A DNA stretch of 16,661 nt from Comamonas sp. (GTDB lineage Bacteria > Pseudomonadota > Gammaproteobacteria > Burkholderiales > Burkholderiaceae_C), in assembly GCA_018384835.1 (NCBI GenBank), contig JAHAYB010000063.1:1-16661 (forward strand), written 5' to 3'. Each line of letters starts with the position of its first letter. Position 1 is the first letter of the stretch. Shown in pieces: positions 14,107 through 16,661 of this stretch. The notes beneath the pieces are model-generated. The model searched no databases. It saw nothing but the letters and a program-made list of their open reading frames with translations, and was not told the DNA's origin. Made by a program: the position numbers and the translations under genes.

Positions 14107-14134
14107 TGCTCGCTTCTTAGAATCGCACCATTTT
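14107..14134. promoter_or_regulatory. Shared 28-base divergent promoter region of ftsY and the M16 genes
   Basis: Only 28 bases separate the two start codons. TAGAAT (14118-14123) is a possible -10 for the M16 genes, and TAAAAT on the minus strand (14135-14130) is a possible -10 for ftsY. Both promoters must therefore extend into the opposite coding regions, and the leaders are very short. The -35 elements are not clear. Confidence 0.35.
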
Positions 14135-15622
14135 ATGAAAGCTTTACTCTCCTTATTATGTAGTGCCTGCTGCTTGACTGCACTGGCAGAGAATACAACA
14201 CCTGCCAGCAGCACACAGCCGCCCCTGGCCACTGCGTCCACCGAGGCCACAGCCCCAAGCGTCTCAGCCGCCCCGGTTGAGACCAACGCCCCCCAAGCCC
14301 AGACTTATACCCTGTCCAACGGCCTGGAGCTGATTGTGCTGCCCGAGCGGCGAGCGCCCACCGCCATCCACATGCTATGGCTGCGCACCGGCTCTATGGA
14401 TGAGGTCGATGGCCAATCCGGCGTGGCGCATGTGCTGGAACACATGTTGTTCAAAGGCTCTGAAGCGCTGCCGCCGGGCGAATTCTCGCGCCGCGTGGCC
14501 GCGCTGGGGGGGCAGGAAAACGCCTTCACCAGCCGCGACTACACCGGTTATTACCAGCAAGTGCCCGCCCAGCGCCTGCCCGATGTGATGCGCATGGAGG
14601 CCGAGCGCTTCGCCCACAACCAATGGCCGGATGAAGAATTTGCCAAAGAACTGGAAGTGGTCAAGGAAGAGCGCCGTATGCGCACCGAAGGCCGCCCCCG
14701 CGCCCTGCTGATGGAGCATTTGCAGGCCAGCCTCTTCGCCGCCCACCCCTACCGCCGCCCGATTGTGGGCTGGATGAGCGACCTAGACAGCCTCACCCCC
14801 GAGGATGCCCGCGCCTTCTACCGCCAGTGGTATGCACCCAATAACGCGGCCGTCATCGTCGCCGGTGATGTCCAGCCCCAGCAAGTGCTGCAATGGGCAC
14901 AGCAAACCTACGGCCAAATCCCCCGCCAAGCCCTGCCCGAGCGCAAGCCTCGCACCGAGCCAGCGCAACTAGGCATCAAGCGCCTGCAAGTAGCGCAACC
15001 CGCCAAGCAAGCCTACCTAGCCATGGCCTGGAAAGTCCCCGCCCTGCGTCTGGCCGACATGCAGCAACCCAGCGAGGAAGACCAAGACGCACTGGCGCTG
15101 CTGGTGCTCTCTGCCCTACTCGATGGCTATAGTGGCGCACGCCTAGAGCGCAGCCTGGTACAAACCCGCCTGGCCGACAGCGCCAGCAGCGGCGCAGATG
15201 TCATGGGGCGCGGCCCCGGCGTGTTCTACCTGATGGGCACACCCGCCGAAGGCAAAAACAGCCAGCAACTGGAAGACGGCCTGCGGGCGCAAATCCAGCG
15301 TATCGCTAAAGAAGGCGTACAACACGCCGAGTTGCGCCGCGTTAAAACCCAATGGATGGCCAGCCAAGTCTATGGCCGCGACTCCCTTATGGGGCAGGCG
15401 CAAAGCTTGGGGCGCTACTGGGTGCTGGGCTGGCCGGTGAATGCGGAAGACTGGTTGCTCTACCACCTGCACAACATCAGCGCCGAGCAAGTGCAATCTG
15501 TCGCCCAGCGCTACTTTGGGGATGAGCAGCTCACCGTCGCCACCCTGCTACCCCAAGCCCCCAAGAACACCACCGCAGCCACTCCAGCCACGGAAGCCAA
15601 TCAAGGGGAAAACGCCCAATGA
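14135..15622 (+). CDS. M16-family zinc metallopeptidase, catalytic subunit
   Basis: This 495-residue periplasmic protein has a signal peptide (1-18, cleavage after LTALA likely) and a Pro/Thr/Ala-rich spacer to about residue 52, followed by two M16 domains. The inverted zinc motif is HVLEH (His99, Glu102, His103) in GVAHVLEHMLFKGS. The third ligand is probably Glu178 in VVKEERRM. The second domain lacks the Arg/Tyr pair that in M16 proteins contacts the substrate; the matching region reads LERSLVQTRLADSASSG. The next gene, overlapping by ATGA, supplies that pair but lacks zinc ligands, so the two should form one enzyme. The frame is open far upstream inside ftsY, but only ATG 14135 gives a signal peptide. 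I recall an M16 pair beside ftsY in Pseudomonas too. Confidence 0.9.
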   Translation: MKALLSLLCSACCLTALAENTTPASSTQPPLATASTEATAPSVSAAPVETNAPQAQTYTLSNGLELIVLPERRAPTAIHMLWLRTGSMDEVDGQSGVAHVLEHMLFKGSEALPPGEFSRRVAALGGQENAFTSRDYTGYYQQVPAQRLPDVMRMEAERFAHNQWPDEEFAKELEVVKEERRMRTEGRPRALLMEHLQASLFAAHPYRRPIVGWMSDLDSLTPEDARAFYRQWYAPNNAAVIVAGDVQPQQVLQWAQQTYGQIPRQALPERKPRTEPAQLGIKRLQVAQPAKQAYLAMAWKVPALRLADMQQPSEEDQDALALLVLSALLDGYSGARLERSLVQTRLADSASSGADVMGRGPGVFYLMGTPAEGKNSQQLEDGLRAQIQRIAKEGVQHAELRRVKTQWMASQVYGRDSLMGQAQSLGRYWVLGWPVNAEDWLLYHLHNISAEQVQSVAQRYFGDEQLTVATLLPQAPKNTTAATPATEANQGENAQ

Positions 15623-16661
15623 CGACCACCACCGCACAACCATTTTCTTCCAGCCCATTCAGCCGCCTGAACCTGAACCTCTGGGGCTGCGCCCTATTGG
15701 GCAGCCTAGGCAGCTTGGCCAGCAGCAGCGCCTGGGCATTTCTGCCAATTGAGCACTGGAGCCAGCCCAGCGGCGCACAGGTCTGGCTGATACACAGCCC
15801 CAGCCTGCCCATGGTCGATGTAGAACTGCGCTTTGACGGCGGCAGCCGCCGCGACCCCAGCGGGCAGGAAGGCTTATCCAGCGCCGTGGCCCTGATGAGC
15901 AGCAAAGGCATCACCGCCCAAAAAGGCCAGCCCGCCCTGGATGAAAACGCCCTGGGCGAAGCCTGGGCAGACTTGGGAGCCAACTTCAACGCCCACGCCG
16001 GGCGCGACAGCTTGAGCTACCAACTGCGCAGCCTCAGCCAGCCCGACCTGCTGCAAGGCGCTGCCGCGCTCGCTAGCCGCCAAATTGCCTACCCCAGTTG
16101 GAACAGCAAAACCTGGCAGCGCGAGCGCCAGCGCCTGAGCGCCGCCCTGGCCGAGTCCAATACCCGCCCCGCCACCATCGCCCAAAAAGGCTTTGCCCAA
16201 GCCGTCTATGGCAGCCACCCCTATGGCCGCCCGGTTACAGAGCGCAGCCTGGCCGCCATCAGCACCCCCACCATGGCCGCCTGGCACCATGCCATCGTGC
16301 GCCCCTGCCGCGCCAAAGTCAGCATCGTCGGTGCGCTGGACAAAGCCCAGGCCGATAAGCTAGTACAACAACTACTGGCACAACTGCCCCAGGCCAGCAT
16401 TGCCAACGCCGCCTGCCCCAGCCTATCCGCCGTGGCCGAGGTAGAAGCCCTGCAAGCGCCGCAACATATCGACATCCCCTTTGCCTCAGCGCAGGCGCAT
16501 ATCCTCTTGGGGCAACCCGGCATTGCCCGCAGCAACCCGGATTTTCTGCCCCTGCTGCTAGCCGACCACATCCTGGGCGGTGGCGGCTTTACCTCCCGCC
16601 TGATGGAAGAAGTGCGCGAAAAACGCGGCCTGACCTATGGCATCTACAGCAGCATGTCCCC
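15619..16661 (+). CDS. M16-family peptidase partner subunit lacking the zinc motif (truncated by window end)
   Basis: The ATG overlaps the preceding stop as ATGA, indicating translational coupling with the catalytic subunit. The 347 codons seen have a signal-like N-terminus (hydrophobic about 20-40, ending in SSAWA) and the M16 fold. Where the zinc motif should be, the sequence reads GLSSAVALMSSKG (85-97), with neither histidines nor glutamate. Instead, the second domain has the conserved EEVREKRGLTYGIYS segment (Arg336, Tyr340 region) that binds peptide substrate in paired M16 peptidases. This is the complement of the first gene's missing residues. The gene continues past 16661, so its end and downstream neighbours are unknown. 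Confidence 0.88.
   Translation, partial: MTTTTAQPFSSSPFSRLNLNLWGCALLGSLGSLASSSAWAFLPIEHWSQPSGAQVWLIHSPSLPMVDVELRFDGGSRRDPSGQEGLSSAVALMSSKGITAQKGQPALDENALGEAWADLGANFNAHAGRDSLSYQLRSLSQPDLLQGAAALASRQIAYPSWNSKTWQRERQRLSAALAESNTRPATIAQKGFAQAVYGSHPYGRPVTERSLAAISTPTMAAWHHAIVRPCRAKVSIVGALDKAQADKLVQQLLAQLPQASIANAACPSLSAVAEVEALQAPQHIDIPFASAQAHILLGQPGIARSNPDFLPLLLADHILGGGGFTSRLMEEVREKRGLTYGIYSSMS

Overview
This window looks like ordinary chromosomal DNA from a GC-rich betaproteobacterium, most likely order Burkholderiales and perhaps close to Comamonadaceae. The evidence is the protein repertoire and sequence style: BamD, SuhB, TrmJ, ArgJ, class I PhaC, FtsY and an M16 peptidase pair, together with Ala/Gln/Pro-rich proteins and GC-rich third codon positions. 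I see no transposase, integrase, phage gene, cas gene or CRISPR array.

Layout: (1) 1-54 is the first 18 codons of a minus-strand AAA-ATPase-like/PD-(D/E)XK protein, divergent from bamD. (2) 244-2965 holds bamD, then suhB (minus) divergent from trmJ. (3) 2960-5015 is a lone cytochrome c-FTR1 iron permease directly behind a palindrome that looks like a Fur box. (4) 5176-7387 is argJ, overlapping tail to tail with an EamA-type transporter. (5) 7388-8838 contains a Rieske oxygenase gene flanked by unusual non-coding DNA. Downstream of it is a single sequence very like a type I-C CRISPR repeat. Upstream of it is a leader with an intrinsic terminator on the gene's own strand and duplicated short modules. 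(6) 8839-8957 is tRNA-Pro(GGG) with its terminator. (7) 8995-10952 has a small SSB-like OB-fold gene, a glutamine-rich hypothetical gene and a ModE-type regulator. (8) 11017-14106 has phaC and ftsY on the minus strand. (9) 14135-16661 has two M16 genes overlapping by ATGA: the first carries the zinc site, the second lacks it and runs off the window.

How the genes relate: most are independent housekeeping units covering outer-membrane assembly, rRNA and tRNA maturation, arginine synthesis, carbon storage and membrane targeting. Clear functional pairings are the two M16 subunits, which look like a split peptidase, and the Fur-like site with the iron permease.

The best candidates for something undescribed are regulatory, not enzymatic: the solitary CRISPR-repeat-like element at the start of the transporter gene, the attenuator-like leader of the Rieske gene, and the hairpin plus boxA-like core in the suhB leader. 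None is proven by sequence reading alone. All family assignments are from recognition of motifs; no database search was run.
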